From Bacteroidota bacterium (GTDB taxonomy: Bacteria; Bacteroidota; Bacteroidia; B-17B0; Aurantibacillaceae), in the NCBI GenBank assembly GCA_963169355.1, contig CAUJCR010000012.1, positions 1 to 64,000 on the forward strand: a DNA stretch of 64,000 nucleotides, written 5' to 3'. Below the pieces are notes generated by a model. The model was not told where the DNA came from, did not search any database, and saw only the letters and a program-made list of their open reading frames with translations. The position numbers were made by a program, and so were the translations under genes. Every line of letters begins with the position of its first letter. The first letter of the stretch is position 1. Shown in pieces: positions 17,328 through 26,976 of the stretch.

Positions 17328-19748
17328 TTATTTTGCTATAATAATTCTTTGCACTAATTTTTCAGTTCCATTTGTAATGGTTACAAAATAAACACCTGCT
17401 TCTTTGTTGCTTAAATCAAGTGATAATACACCTTCAGAGAAAGCTTTATACTCTTGTTTGTACACTTCTTGTCCAAGTGTATTCGCTACATTTATACTTA
17501 CATCTTGAGTTTTTGGTAATGTTAATAATACATTAAATATTCCATTAGATGGATTAGGCATAATACTAAAATTAGCAGCTAATAAACCTGATTCATCAAC
17601 ACCTGTTACACAAGTCATTAATGGGAATATAGCCATGTTATTAACTAAACCGCCCCAAGATACATTCATATCATGCCATGTATTGTCATCAAACATTTCC
17701 CATGAAGTATTTGTAGAAGCATGAAAATCATTCATTATAACTGCTGTATCACCCGCGGTGGTAGGCGTTGTAACAGATAAGAAGAATCCGCCAGCAGGTG
17801 CTGCCACAGGGGTAGGGAAAGTATATTTATAAGGTATAGCAACATTACTTACATAAGTAACAGACGGATCGCCTGCTAAATAACCAAGGTTATTAGTTGC
17901 AGTAGCAGCAGTTATTAATCCTAAATTAGCCGTTGCCGTTGCAATACCAGTTATCCCTGTAGGGCCAGCGGCTAAGGTTCCATTATACATTTTTAAATTT
18001 ACTGCCCTTGAAGCTGTACCCGTAGTACCTTGAGTTCCATCTTTAAAGAAAACAACAACTGCTCCTGTTACATGTGCGTTAGTAATACTGCTATACTTTG
18101 CAGGCGCAAAGAAACTAGCCTTTTCTTTATCCTTATAACAATTAGATCCAAAAACCCAACCAGCATTTGGTGTACAACCAGATACTGCTTCAGCTCCTGC
18201 CCTTCCTACATACATTGTATCAGTAGATGAAATGTTTGTTATAGTTGCACTACAAGCCGAACCAGTACATGTACTTACAGTAATAGCATTTGTTTTGGTA
18301 CTTACAGCCGTTGTACCACTTTTAGCAGATAAAGTAACTACATAACTACCGTTATTAGCAAATGTAATTGTAGGATTAGCTGAATTAGCATTAGGATTAA
18401 ATGTAACACCCGTTGCAGGTGAAGCCGACCAAGTATAAGTAGGCGTTGGATTTCCTGTTGAATTATTAGTTACAGAAACTGCTACACCATTACATGCAGT
18501 ATTTGTCATTGAAAATGCCGCCACTGCTGGGGTTGAAGAACCAGTAGCACATAAGCCATGTGTTCCAAGAAATTTACGATAAGTACCATTAGCCATAACA
18601 GTTTGTGCACGGGTACGTTGATCTTCAGTAAACATATACATAGCGGCATCATCTGTATAATCCATAAAGTTCATAAACATCTCTCCATTAGCTCCATTTG
18701 GTGTTGTATTATTAGTTCCAGATGGGCTATTACATGAATTAGCAGAATAAGGGTACGAAGGAGAACCCGAATTACTTGAACTAGCTGGTGGTGTATCTAA
18801 ACAATAATCGGTTGCACAACTTCCATCACCCCAAATGTGGCGAAGACCTAACCAATGTCCAATTTCATGCGTTGCTGTACGTCCTTTGTTATATGGCGCT
18901 TGAAGTGTACCAGTATTTCCAAAAGCTCTTGACCAGCACCATAAACCATCCGTTGTGGCTGTTCCATTACCAGATATACCAGCTAAAGAAACACCAATTG
19001 GAAATGTTGCATAACCTAGTAATCCTACGCTCGAACTCTCATCAGTAACCCAAATATTCATATACTTAGTAGGATCCCAAATAGTAGCTGGCTTAATGTA
19101 TCCATCAATGAAATTCTGGAAAGTACTAATAGAAGTATAAGATGCAGGATTTTTACTTGGATATGAAGCAGATGTAGGTGTGGAAATAGAGTTATAATTT
19201 ACTCTATCTACACCTGGCTCCGACATTGTATTCCCATTCTTATCAATAGTTGCTAAACAAAAACTAATATTGAAATTGGAAATTTTCGGTCTTCCATTAG
19301 CATCTTTATTAGCTGCTGGCAAACCTGCATTGGTTGCATAAGTAGTAAAAGCAGTTGCAGGGTAATTAGCCACATTTAAACCAGTTCCTGCAAAATCATT
19401 ATTAAGTACAGTGATTTGAGAGGTTACCTGCGCATTAGACAAATTAGGATAAGATCCTACTGCTTGCCCACCATGAATAACATGGATTACAACCGGTATT
19501 GTGTAATTCGCCATTGTTTTATTTGCCTCAGATGAATTACTTTTAAACTGAGCTATTAATTGTTGGAAATCAGCTTCCCATTGTGCGTTAGGAGATTGTG
19601 TAGCACAACCTCTCCCTACAACATTCATAGGTGTATGATTATCATTTAAAGCTGGGGTAACTTGTTTAACAGTTCTACCCGTTTGTGCAAGCATTGTTGT
19701 TCCAAGGAACAGAGCCCCCACCGATAATTTTAAAAATCCATGTTTCAT
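17328..19748 (-). CDS. M43-family metalloprotease with PKD-like and T9SS sorting domains
   Basis: 806 residues from the second ATG (19748); an ATG three codons upstream is also possible. A signal peptide ending LAQ is followed by a pro-region, then a pappalysin/cytophagalysin-type zinc protease domain with HEIGHWLGLRHIWGDG (about residue 294; HExxHxxGxxH) and a Met-turn MFMNFMDYTDDA. A PKD-like domain (about 400-490, PTYTWSASPATGVTF) and a second beta-rich domain of unknown fold follow. The C-terminal 80 residues (from about NFSIMPNPSNG to VQRIIIAK) form a type A T9SS sorting domain. It should be exported by T9SS and attached to the surface or released. It begins 9-18 bp after its larger paralogue, so both are one transcript. 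Confidence 0.93.
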   Translation of the reverse strand: MKHGFLKLSVGALFLGTTMLAQTGRTVKQVTPALNDNHTPMNVVGRGCATQSPNAQWEADFQQLIAQFKSNSSEANKTMANYTIPVVIHVIHGGQAVGSYPNLSNAQVTSQITVLNNDFAGTGLNVANYPATAFTTYATNAGLPAANKDANGRPKISNFNISFCLATIDKNGNTMSEPGVDRVNYNSISTPTSASYPSKNPASYTSISTFQNFIDGYIKPATIWDPTKYMNIWVTDESSSVGLLGYATFPIGVSLAGISGNGTATTDGLWCWSRAFGNTGTLQAPYNKGRTATHEIGHWLGLRHIWGDGSCATDYCLDTPPASSSNSGSPSYPYSANSCNSPSGTNNTTPNGANGEMFMNFMDYTDDAAMYMFTEDQRTRAQTVMANGTYRKFLGTHGLCATGSSTPAVAAFSMTNTACNGVAVSVTNNSTGNPTPTYTWSASPATGVTFNPNANSANPTITFANNGSYVVTLSAKSGTTAVSTKTNAITVSTCTGSACSATITNISSTDTMYVGRAGAEAVSGCTPNAGWVFGSNCYKDKEKASFFAPAKYSSITNAHVTGAVVVFFKDGTQGTTGTASRAVNLKMYNGTLAAGPTGITGIATATANLGLITAATATNNLGYLAGDPSVTYVSNVAIPYKYTFPTPVAAPAGGFFLSVTTPTTAGDTAVIMNDFHASTNTSWEMFDDNTWHDMNVSWGGLVNNMAIFPLMTCVTGVDESGLLAANFSIMPNPSNGIFNVLLTLPKTQDVSINVANTLGQEVYKQEYKAFSEGVLSLDLSNKEAGVYFVTITNGTEKLVQRIIIAK

Positions 19749-19766
19749 AGTTATCATTTTTATTTA

Positions 19767-22700
19767 TTATTCTTTTACAATTCGTTTAGTTACTTGTTTA
19801 CCGCTATTTAATACTCTTACAACATATATTCCACTAGCGTACTGTTGAAGTGGGATTATTGTTTGTTCGTTTATGATAATCTGTGATATTAATAATTTTC
19901 CAGTTGCATCATATAATTCAATAGTAGTTAATTCATTAATTAAAGTAGCATCCATTGAAATATTTAAAACATCTTTAGCTGGATTTGGATAGATAGCCAA
20001 ATACGAACCCGCTAATTCCATAATTCCAGTACATGAACTTACAGAAACAGTTCTAGTAGCTACAGCTGAACACGAGTTAGCATCGGTATAATTATATGTA
20101 ATAGTAAAAGTACCTACACCTGCAGAAGCTGGATTAAATACATTTCCTGTTACACCTACACCCGAAAATGTACCACCAATAGGTGAACCAGTTAAATTTA
20201 CAGTTGGTCCATTTGTACACATTGGGCTAGTTAATGTTCCCATGCTAACCGACGGTAGAGGATTTACATTAACTGTTGTTGTTTTAACAGCAGTAGTCGT
20301 ACATCCTGTCATATTTCCCGAAACAGTATAAACCGTAGTAGCAGTTGGAGTAACTGCAATAGAAGGAGAATTTGATGATGTGTTCCAAGTATAAGTATTA
20401 ACTCCACTTGCTGTTAATGTAGCAGTTTGCCCTGCACAAATGGTAGAAGAATTTACAGAAATAGCAGGTGCTGCGCCAACCACTACCGATGCAGTTATCG
20501 TTTTAGAACATCCAACAGTTGAAGTTCCAAGAACAGTATATGTTGTATTAGAAGAAGGACTAGCTGTTAGTGTTGCAGAAGTAGAACCTGTACTCCAACT
20601 ATAAGTACTTGCACCACTAGCTATTAAAGTAGCAGTTGCCCCAGCACAAATAGTAGCTGAATTAGCAACAACATTTGGCAAAGGATTTACTGTTACTGTT
20701 AATGATCGAGAATGAGTACATCCAACACTATTAGTTCCTACAACTGTATAATTAGTGGTTATAGTAGGAGAAACAGATACTGAAGATGTAGTTGCACCTG
20801 TATTCCATGTATAAGAAGTTGCTCCTGATGCTGTTAAAGTAGTTGCAGAACCAAGACACACTGTTTTAGAAGAAGCAGTTACCGTAGGTGTTGTTTTAAT
20901 AGTAACTGTAGTGGTTCTTGTATTTGAACAACCTGTTGTAGCCGAGGTTCCTGTTACTGTATAAACAGTTGCTACCGTAGGCGAAACAGAAATAGAAGCT
21001 GTTGTTGCTCCAGTATTCCACACATAAGATGAAGCTCCACTAGCTGTTAATGTTGCTGATGAACCTCTACATATAGAAGCACTTGTGCTAGCTACACTTG
21101 GTAAAGCATTTACTGTTATAGTTTGAGAAACAGGAGTGCTTGTGCCTGATGAGTTAGCAGCAGTATGTGTTATGGTATAAGTTCCTGCAGCAGTATAAGT
21201 AACGGTTGGGTTTTGAGCAGTAGATGATGTAGGGCTTCCTCCAGGGAATGACCAAGTCCAACTAGTAGGAGAATTCGTAGAAGCATCTGTAAATGTAATT
21301 GGTTGTCCAACACACTTAGTAGAAGAACTTGTAAAACTAGCCGTAGGTGGTGCTGCGGCAGTTGTATATGAAACATTGATATTATCTAAATATAAATTAT
21401 TTCCCCAACCACTTCTATTTTCAAATTTTAAATACACACTGCTTTGCCCAGCATAAGCCGATAAACTAATACTATCTCTACGCCATTGTGCATTTGCTGT
21501 AGGAGTATAAGCAGAAGTGTAGGCACCTGCAACAGTTGCTAGTTGCGTGCCACCTTTTCCATATAGTTTAGTCCAAGTACCTCCACAATCTGTTGATATA
21601 TATACATTCAAGGTATCTAAATTTGATGTTCCATAATAACGATGAGATACATCAAATTTTACCTTTAAGCTACTATTGGCCGAAGCAAAACTTAATGCTG
21701 GTGTTCTTAAGGCATCTAACTGCCCAGTGATATCTGTACTACCCGAATAATTATCCATCTTAGCAATAGCAGTGCTTCCTGCCACTAAACCAGTTGAGTT
21801 AGTAACTCTTGTCCAAGTGTTGGCAGGATTTTGGGTATTAGCTGTTAGCTTTACCCATCCAGTTGGCGGGAATGTAGTTGATTCAAAGCCTTCAGTAAAT
21901 GGCAATGTTGCACCAACAGGTGCAGATGTAATAGTAAATGTAGAAGTCATTGAGTTATTAGCTGCATAACCATCAGCACCACCATTTGGATTAGTTACAG
22001 AAACTGAGAATGTGTGTGCACCGTTTGTTAAACCTGAGTAAGTATTTAAAGTTAAAACAGTAGAAGCTCCTGTAGCTAATGAACCCGACCAATTTAATGT
22101 TTGAGTAGCCATTGCATCCATCTTATAAAGTACAGTTGCAGATGTTAAAGTAGTAGAGCCTGCATTTACTAAAGTAACCTTTGGAATTACTGTGTTATTG
22201 CAAGAAGATGAACCACTAACTGGGCTAAGAATACTTGAGATACCTGCATCTAATGCTGTAGGCGGACTACATGCATTAGATGTTGCTAACACATTCCAAG
22301 GTGGATTACTTACCACCGCTTCCATTCTTGCAACTTGACCAGCTGTAAACATATATAAACAAGCGTCGTCTGAATAATCCATATAATTCATCCACATAGT
22401 ACCTGGGCTGCTTGGAGAGCAAGCATCCGTTTGAATAGAACCTGCCGTATAACATCCATAATGCTCCCCAGCCTGATTAGGTGTATCAGCGCATTGATCG
22501 GAACCAGAACAAGAACTTCCATCATCTCCCCAAATGTGAAATAAATTAAAACAGTGACCAAATTCATGTGTACCTGTTCTTCCTAAATTATAGGGTGCTT
22601 GAGCCGTTCCACCAATTCCAGTAGCTTGGTAGTCTAATACTAAACCCCAAGTATTACTCAAACTTCCAGTAGGAAATTCACCATATCCTAAAATTCCTCC

Positions 22701-23276
22701 GCCCAAATTACATACCCATATATTTACATACTTTGTTACATCCCATGGATCATCTCCACCTGATGCACTCGATTTCACCGCATCATTTGTACTAAAGGAA
22801 GAAACACCAGTAGATTTATAAACGACACCAGTAGTTGGATTCCCATTTGGATCGCGTTGTGCTAAACAAAAACGAATGTTAGCTCCCGATGCTACTGTTG
22901 AAAAAGTAGGTTGAGTAACTTTGATTGCATCAGCATTAAGTTTTGCGAAATCATCATTTAATACTTGAACTTGCGAAGTTGCTTGAGCCAATGAAATACT
23001 TTGAGTTGCATTTGCATATACTACGTGTACAACAACTGGAATAACAGTTGGTGTAGAGGCAGCAGAAGCAGTACCTGCTAACTTAGAAGCTGCTTTATTT
23101 AATAAATATTGATCAAGCATTTGATTATACTGAATACGATCATTCTCGTAATTAGGACGAGTTTGTTTTAAATATTCATGATGATCCATCGTACCACAAG
23201 TACGTTGTGTAGGCATTTGTGCAAAAGCTAATATGCTTAAGCAAGCCATTGCAATTAGTAAAAATGTTTTTTTCAT
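19767..23276 (-). CDS. Large M43-family metalloprotease with Ig-like repeats and T9SS sorting domain
   Basis: 1169 residues. Signal peptide MKKTFLLIAMACLSILAFAQ, then an M43 zinc protease domain with HEFGHCFNLFHIWGDD (about residue 237) and Met-turn MWMNYMDYSDDA. A CARDB-like domain (about 345-450, VTLVNAGSTTLTSATVLY) and a jelly-roll-like domain (about 455-640, containing FDVSHRYYG) follow. Next come a PKD domain (TSWTWSFPGG) and four Ser/Thr-rich repeats of about 70 residues with the core TATLTASGANTYTWNTG. The last 75 residues, from YLAIYPNPAKDVLNI to TKRIVKE, form a T9SS sorting domain. It is the first gene of a two-gene unit with the protease at 17328. Likely an adhesive surface or secreted protease. 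Confidence 0.93.
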   Translation of the reverse strand: MKKTFLLIAMACLSILAFAQMPTQRTCGTMDHHEYLKQTRPNYENDRIQYNQMLDQYLLNKAASKLAGTASAASTPTVIPVVVHVVYANATQSISLAQATSQVQVLNDDFAKLNADAIKVTQPTFSTVASGANIRFCLAQRDPNGNPTTGVVYKSTGVSSFSTNDAVKSSASGGDDPWDVTKYVNIWVCNLGGGILGYGEFPTGSLSNTWGLVLDYQATGIGGTAQAPYNLGRTGTHEFGHCFNLFHIWGDDGSSCSGSDQCADTPNQAGEHYGCYTAGSIQTDACSPSSPGTMWMNYMDYSDDACLYMFTAGQVARMEAVVSNPPWNVLATSNACSPPTALDAGISSILSPVSGSSSCNNTVIPKVTLVNAGSTTLTSATVLYKMDAMATQTLNWSGSLATGASTVLTLNTYSGLTNGAHTFSVSVTNPNGGADGYAANNSMTSTFTITSAPVGATLPFTEGFESTTFPPTGWVKLTANTQNPANTWTRVTNSTGLVAGSTAIAKMDNYSGSTDITGQLDALRTPALSFASANSSLKVKFDVSHRYYGTSNLDTLNVYISTDCGGTWTKLYGKGGTQLATVAGAYTSAYTPTANAQWRRDSISLSAYAGQSSVYLKFENRSGWGNNLYLDNINVSYTTAAAPPTASFTSSSTKCVGQPITFTDASTNSPTSWTWSFPGGSPTSSTAQNPTVTYTAAGTYTITHTAANSSGTSTPVSQTITVNALPSVASTSASICRGSSATLTASGASSYVWNTGATTASISVSPTVATVYTVTGTSATTGCSNTRTTTVTIKTTPTVTASSKTVCLGSATTLTASGATSYTWNTGATTSSVSVSPTITTNYTVVGTNSVGCTHSRSLTVTVNPLPNVVANSATICAGATATLIASGASTYSWSTGSTSATLTASPSSNTTYTVLGTSTVGCSKTITASVVVGAAPAISVNSSTICAGQTATLTASGVNTYTWNTSSNSPSIAVTPTATTVYTVSGNMTGCTTTAVKTTTVNVNPLPSVSMGTLTSPMCTNGPTVNLTGSPIGGTFSGVGVTGNVFNPASAGVGTFTITYNYTDANSCSAVATRTVSVSSCTGIMELAGSYLAIYPNPAKDVLNISMDATLINELTTIELYDATGKLLISQIIINEQTIIPLQQYASGIYVVRVLNSGKQVTKRIVKE
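20255..21105 (-). repeat. Four tandem ~210-bp coding repeats in the large M43 protease
   Basis: Four consecutive units of about 70 codons, each beginning with a Cys-x-Gly segment and containing ATLTASG, TWNTG or SWSTG, VSPTxTTxYTVxG and a closing TVTVNPLP-like strand. The repeats have diverged in DNA but are clearly related in protein. They resemble the Ig-like repeats of large T9SS-exported adhesins. Confidence 0.8.
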
Positions 23277-23565
23277 GTGTTATTGGGTTTAGTAAAGTTC
23301 AAGTTATTAAACCCAAATTGTAATTAAAAAGAAATGAGGTAAATTTTAGTATTAATTTTCAACGATTCTTGAACTCTTAGTTTAATTCGTATCTAACTGA
23401 TTTTAAGTAAATTAAACAATATTTATTTTCATTAGATTAGAAATCTTAAATAAAATCACTCATTCAAATTTGTATAAAAATTGGATTTTTTAATTGAAGT
23501 AATCCTAAAAAATTCCAAATGCTAAAAAAATACAAAATGATTTTTTATAAATAATCAGTCAAATT
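23277..23565. other. AT-rich intergenic region upstream of the M43 protease operon
   Basis: 289 bp without a supported gene. It must contain the promoter of the protease operon, but no exact match to TAnnTTTG was found on the minus strand. At 23307-23326 there is a weak resemblance to the palindromic-repeat end (AAACCCAAATTGTAATTA). Confidence 0.4.
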
Positions 23566-24279
23566 TTATTCAGAATAAATACCAAACACGGTAGGTACTT
23601 TATTAAACTGAGGCATTTCTTCACGTTTCCACTGTTGCACGGTTTTTACCATAATCACTTCATCATTAGTTGTAAGAGCTGAGGCAATTAATAATTTAGT
23701 ATGTGCTTGGAGTTGCTGTATTAAATCTTGAAACAAAGAGGTATTTCGATAAGGAGTTTCAATAAAATATTGTGCTTGTTTATTTTTCTGTGTGAGTAAT
23801 TCAAGCTCCTTTATGCGTTTTAATCGGGTAGGTTTTTCGATAGGTAAGTAACCATTAAAAGCAAAATTTTGTCCATTAAATCCACTTGCCATTATAGATA
23901 AAACAATAGAACTTGGTCCAACAAGTGGCACCACCTTAATGCCTTGTTTGTGCGCTAGTTTTATAATATCGGCACCTGGGTCGGCAATACCAGGGCAACC
24001 CGCATCGCTCATCAAACCCATATCCTGACCTTGTAGCAAAGGATTGATAAACAAGTTTAATTCCTCTTGCTTAACATGTTGATTGATTAATGAGAATTGT
24101 GCTTTCGATATATCTGGAAATTGACATTGCTTTAAAAATGCCCTAGCTTCCTTAGCATTTTCGGCAATAAAAAAAGTAAGTTGTTTTATTAAATCAATAT
24201 TTCGTTTTGGCAAAACATCTTCAACCACACTATTACCAAGTGTAACCGGAAATAAATATAATGTACCTTTTTGACTCAT
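23566..24279 (-). CDS. SAM-dependent methyltransferase, RsmI-like tetrapyrrole-methylase fold
   Basis: 237 residues. It belongs to the tetrapyrrole methylase superfamily and is closest to the RsmI branch (16S rRNA cytidine-1402 2'-O-methyltransferase). Seen features are the N-terminal strand GTLYLFPVTLGN, the SAM/substrate loop MGLMSDAGCPGIADPGADI, VVPLVGPSSIVLSIMASGFNGQ, and a C-terminal strand with QYFIETPYRN. It is shorter than canonical RsmI (about 280) and lacks its usual C-terminal extension; many Bacteroidota have this short version in addition to a full-length RsmI, so the exact substrate is uncertain. The start overlaps the recQ stop as ATGA, indicating translational coupling. Confidence 0.85.
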   Translation of the reverse strand: MSQKGTLYLFPVTLGNSVVEDVLPKRNIDLIKQLTFFIAENAKEARAFLKQCQFPDISKAQFSLINQHVKQEELNLFINPLLQGQDMGLMSDAGCPGIADPGADIIKLAHKQGIKVVPLVGPSSIVLSIMASGFNGQNFAFNGYLPIEKPTRLKRIKELELLTQKNKQAQYFIETPYRNTSLFQDLIQQLQAHTKLLIASALTTNDEVIMVKTVQQWKREEMPQFNKVPTVFGIYSE

Positions 24280-26189
24280 TGTTTTATACTTAATAATTGG
24301 CGATTATTCCATTCTATTTCATCATCATCAATCATCTTATTTATAATTTGATGTAAACGTAATGAATTGATTGCACTAAATTTTTCATTCAATTCTTGTA
24401 AAGAATAAGATTGTTGTTGTAATACCTCTTTAATATCGTGTTTAATTTGTTCTTCATTCTCCAAATATTGTTTTTGTTTTTCTACGCACACATCACAATA
24501 ACCACAATCACGGTGTTCGTTTTCATCAAAATACGCTAATAATAATCGGCTTCTACACGTTGTTGTTTCATTTACATAATTTACAACACTATTAATTCTT
24601 TGCTTGGCTTTTTCTTTTAAGATGGGATAATTAATTAATTGCAATGGGCTAAACTTTACATTAACTCGATTTCTTAAAAATATTAACTTAGGTAGTGTAG
24701 ATTGTGGGACATAAGAAATAACGCCTTGTGTGTGCAAATTATTTAGCATTGATTTAACCTCTGCCTCAGGAAACTTAGCCCGAAATGCTAACTGATTTTC
24801 GTTGATATAACAATACTGTTCAAACACGCCACCATAACTTCGTAATATGGTTTTTAGTAATAAATCGTATCTCGGAAATTTTAATTGAAAATTATATATC
24901 TCCTCTTTATTCATCACCAACATTAATTTTGCAGGCTCAAAACCATTGGTGTCATTGTAAGAGAAATAACCTTCTTTTTCAAGTACTAAAATAGAGTTAT
25001 ATAAAATTAAGGGTTTAATGTTATAATTTCTTGAAATCTCATTCATATCAAAATCAATTATCAGCCCTTCGCCGCTCTCAACCGGAACTTGATAAAAATT
25101 ACATATCGCTTGATAAGATTGTTTAATCTCTTCGCTACTTGGTGTTTGTTTTTCAAAAGATTCTTGTAGTGCAGAAACATCGCCTTTATCATATAACAAA
25201 ACAGCATAAGCTGTTTTTTCATCTCTACCTGCCCTACCCGCTTCTTGAAAATATGCTTCTAAGCTATCTGGTAAATCAATATGAACTACAAATCGCACAT
25301 CGGGTTTATCTATTCCCATTCCAAAGGCATTTGTAGCCACCATCACTTGCGTTTTATTATTAATCCAGTTTTTCTGAATTTGTTCCCTATCATTTGGTGT
25401 TAATCCTGCATGATAAAATGATGATGTAATATGTTGTTGATTTAACCATCGGCTAATCTCCTCCGTTTTCTTTCTATTGCGTACATAAATAATCCCCGAA
25501 CCTCCAATGTTTTTAATAATCTTTATCATTCGGGGATATTTATTTTCCTCTAGCTGAACAACGTATCTAATATTTTTTCGTTCAAAGGATTGACGAAACA
25601 CATTAGGTTTTTTGAATCCAAGTTTTTCTTGAATATCGCTCACTACATCTTTCGTTGCACTTGCTGTTACAGCAATTACATTTACATCTGGAAAGTAGGC
25701 TCTTATTTCGGCAATTTTTAAATAAGAGGGGCGAAAATCATATCCCCATTGCGATATACAATGCGCCTCATCTACTACAATTAACGAAATAGGTAAATAA
25801 CTCAAGCGCTCTTGAAACAACTTACTCTCAATACGCTCGGGAGAAACATATAAAAATTGTACGTGTCCTAAGGCTGCATTATTAAGCGCAATATCTATCT
25901 CTTTGGCGTTCATAGAAGATGTAATTGCAACCGCACTTATTCCTCTCTTTTTAAGATTTTGAACCTGATCATTCATTAACGCAATAAGTGGAGAAATAAC
26001 TAAACAAGTTCCTCCAATAGCTAAGCCCGGTATTTGAAAACAAATAGACTTACCACCACCCGTTGGTAATAAAGCCAATGTATCATCTTTAGTTAATACA
26101 GATTCAATGATTTCTTGTTGTAAAGGACGAAATGAATCATAATTCCAATACTTTTTTAGATAAAAGAATATGTCAGATGTTGAAGTCAA
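24276..26189 (-). CDS. recQ: ATP-dependent DNA helicase RecQ
   Basis: 637 residues from a TTG at 26189. Superfamily 2 3'-5' helicase for recombination and fork repair. Motifs: YDSFRPLQQEII (motif 0), LLPTGGGKSICFQIP (Walker A), VVDEAHCISQWGYDFRPSY (DEAH and the aromatic-rich loop), VTASAT, and QEAGRAGRDE (motif VI). A zinc-binding Cys cluster follows (CRSRLLLAYF, then CGYCDVC). The frame stays open up to 26246, but residues encoded there (hydrophobic, NSFVYCIIKNVILTYLFL) are foreign to RecQ. A promoter box at 26234-26241 puts the transcript start downstream of that codon, so TTG at 26189, giving MTSTSDIFFYLKKYWNYD, is preferred. An HRDC domain is not evident. Confidence 0.95.
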   Translation of the reverse strand: MTSTSDIFFYLKKYWNYDSFRPLQQEIIESVLTKDDTLALLPTGGGKSICFQIPGLAIGGTCLVISPLIALMNDQVQNLKKRGISAVAITSSMNAKEIDIALNNAALGHVQFLYVSPERIESKLFQERLSYLPISLIVVDEAHCISQWGYDFRPSYLKIAEIRAYFPDVNVIAVTASATKDVVSDIQEKLGFKKPNVFRQSFERKNIRYVVQLEENKYPRMIKIIKNIGGSGIIYVRNRKKTEEISRWLNQQHITSSFYHAGLTPNDREQIQKNWINNKTQVMVATNAFGMGIDKPDVRFVVHIDLPDSLEAYFQEAGRAGRDEKTAYAVLLYDKGDVSALQESFEKQTPSSEEIKQSYQAICNFYQVPVESGEGLIIDFDMNEISRNYNIKPLILYNSILVLEKEGYFSYNDTNGFEPAKLMLVMNKEEIYNFQLKFPRYDLLLKTILRSYGGVFEQYCYINENQLAFRAKFPEAEVKSMLNNLHTQGVISYVPQSTLPKLIFLRNRVNVKFSPLQLINYPILKEKAKQRINSVVNYVNETTTCRSRLLLAYFDENEHRDCGYCDVCVEKQKQYLENEEQIKHDIKEVLQQQSYSLQELNEKFSAINSLRLHQIINKMIDDDEIEWNNRQLLSIKQ

Positions 26190-26233
26190 AAGAAACAGAT
26201 ACGTTAAAATAACATTTTTTATAATGCAATATA

Positions 26234-26241
26234 CAAAGCTA
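26234..26241 (-). promoter_or_regulatory. Putative recQ promoter box
   Basis: On the minus strand TAGCTTTG matches TAnnTTTG. The implied transcript start near 26228 lies after the in-frame codon at 26246 and about 40 bp before the TTG at 26189. It is divergent from the box at 26256-26263. Confidence 0.45.
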
Positions 26242-26255
26242 TTCAATTGAAATTG

Positions 26256-26263
26256 TATTTTTG
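26256..26263 (+). promoter_or_regulatory. Putative promoter box of the YdcF-like gene
   Basis: TATTTTTG matches TAnnTTTG. The ATG is at 26270, only 6 bp after the box, so the transcript would be leaderless or nearly so. Confidence 0.4.
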
Positions 26264-26269
26264 AATGAT

Positions 26270-26926
26270 ATGGGGAAAAAATTTATTATCATTATACTCA
26301 TCAGTTTGACTTGTACATCCTGCTCATTGTTTCAACCGTCTGCCTCAAAATTGTACAATAGAGCCATAAAAGCGCACAGTAACTACGATGCTGTAATAGT
26401 ACCAGGTGTGCCATTTTTTGAGCCCACTTGGAGTAAAGTTATGCAAATGCGTGTAGCGTGGGCTGTACATCTTTACAAAAAAGGGATTGCTAAAAATTTA
26501 ATTATGAGTGGTAGCTCTGTTTACTCGCCATATATAGAAGGTGAAATTATGAAAGCTTATGCCATTACATTTGGAGTGCCTGCCGAACATATTATTGTAG
26601 AAAGTAAAGCCGAACACAGTACCGAAAATTTATGGTATGGCTACTTATTAGGTAAATCAAAAGGATATAACACCATTGCATTAGCTACCGATCCTTTCCA
26701 AACACGCATGACCTATCGTTTTGGAAGACGTTGGTTAAAACCATTAAAATTTTTACCTGTCAATCTCGACACATTAAGAACATTGCCTCATAGCGACACC
26801 ATGCTTATAGATTACAAACCTTTAAAAGTAGAAAATTTCACATCAATAGTTGAAACTCAAAGTAACTGGTATCGCTTAAAAGGAACATTAGGATATAATA
26901 TTAAACACAAGAAAAAACAACGGTAA
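26270..26926 (+). CDS. YdcF/SanA (DUF218) family lipoprotein
   Basis: 218 residues from the ATG at 26270; a TTG three codons earlier overlaps the promoter box and is not preferred. The N-terminus is a lipoprotein-type signal (IIIILISLTCTSCSLF). The DUF218 core follows: YDAVIVPGVPFFEP, the Lys-Gly-Ile-Ala-Lys-Asn-Leu-Ile-Met-Ser-Gly-Ser segment, EGEIMKAYAITFGVP, and ESKAEHSTENLWYG with the conserved Ser-Thr-x-Glu-Asn. The family includes SanA and ElyC, linked to envelope barrier function and lipid carrier use, but the reaction is unknown. It is the first of three consecutive exported proteins on this strand. Confidence 0.85.
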   Translation: MGKKFIIIILISLTCTSCSLFQPSASKLYNRAIKAHSNYDAVIVPGVPFFEPTWSKVMQMRVAWAVHLYKKGIAKNLIMSGSSVYSPYIEGEIMKAYAITFGVPAEHIIVESKAEHSTENLWYGYLLGKSKGYNTIALATDPFQTRMTYRFGRRWLKPLKFLPVNLDTLRTLPHSDTMLIDYKPLKVENFTSIVETQSNWYRLKGTLGYNIKHKKKQR

Positions 26927-26976
26927 TATTTTATTAAATATTTTTCGCTAACTTGCCTAACCTGTATTTTGCAACT

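Noticed and set aside
20255-21105. Regular repeats that could suggest a CRISPR array
   Set aside because: Unit length is about 210 bp, the units are coding and diverged, and no short identical repeats with unique spacers exist.
21170-21376. 68-codon Leu-rich frame within the large M43 protease
   Set aside because: Alternative frame of Ser/Thr-rich repeats; the Leu/Gln/His bias is an artefact of the coding strand.
23307-23326. Possible fifth repeat end (AAACCCAAATTGTAATTA)
   Set aside because: The match to the repeat end has several mismatches in AT-rich DNA and no further element sequence beside it.
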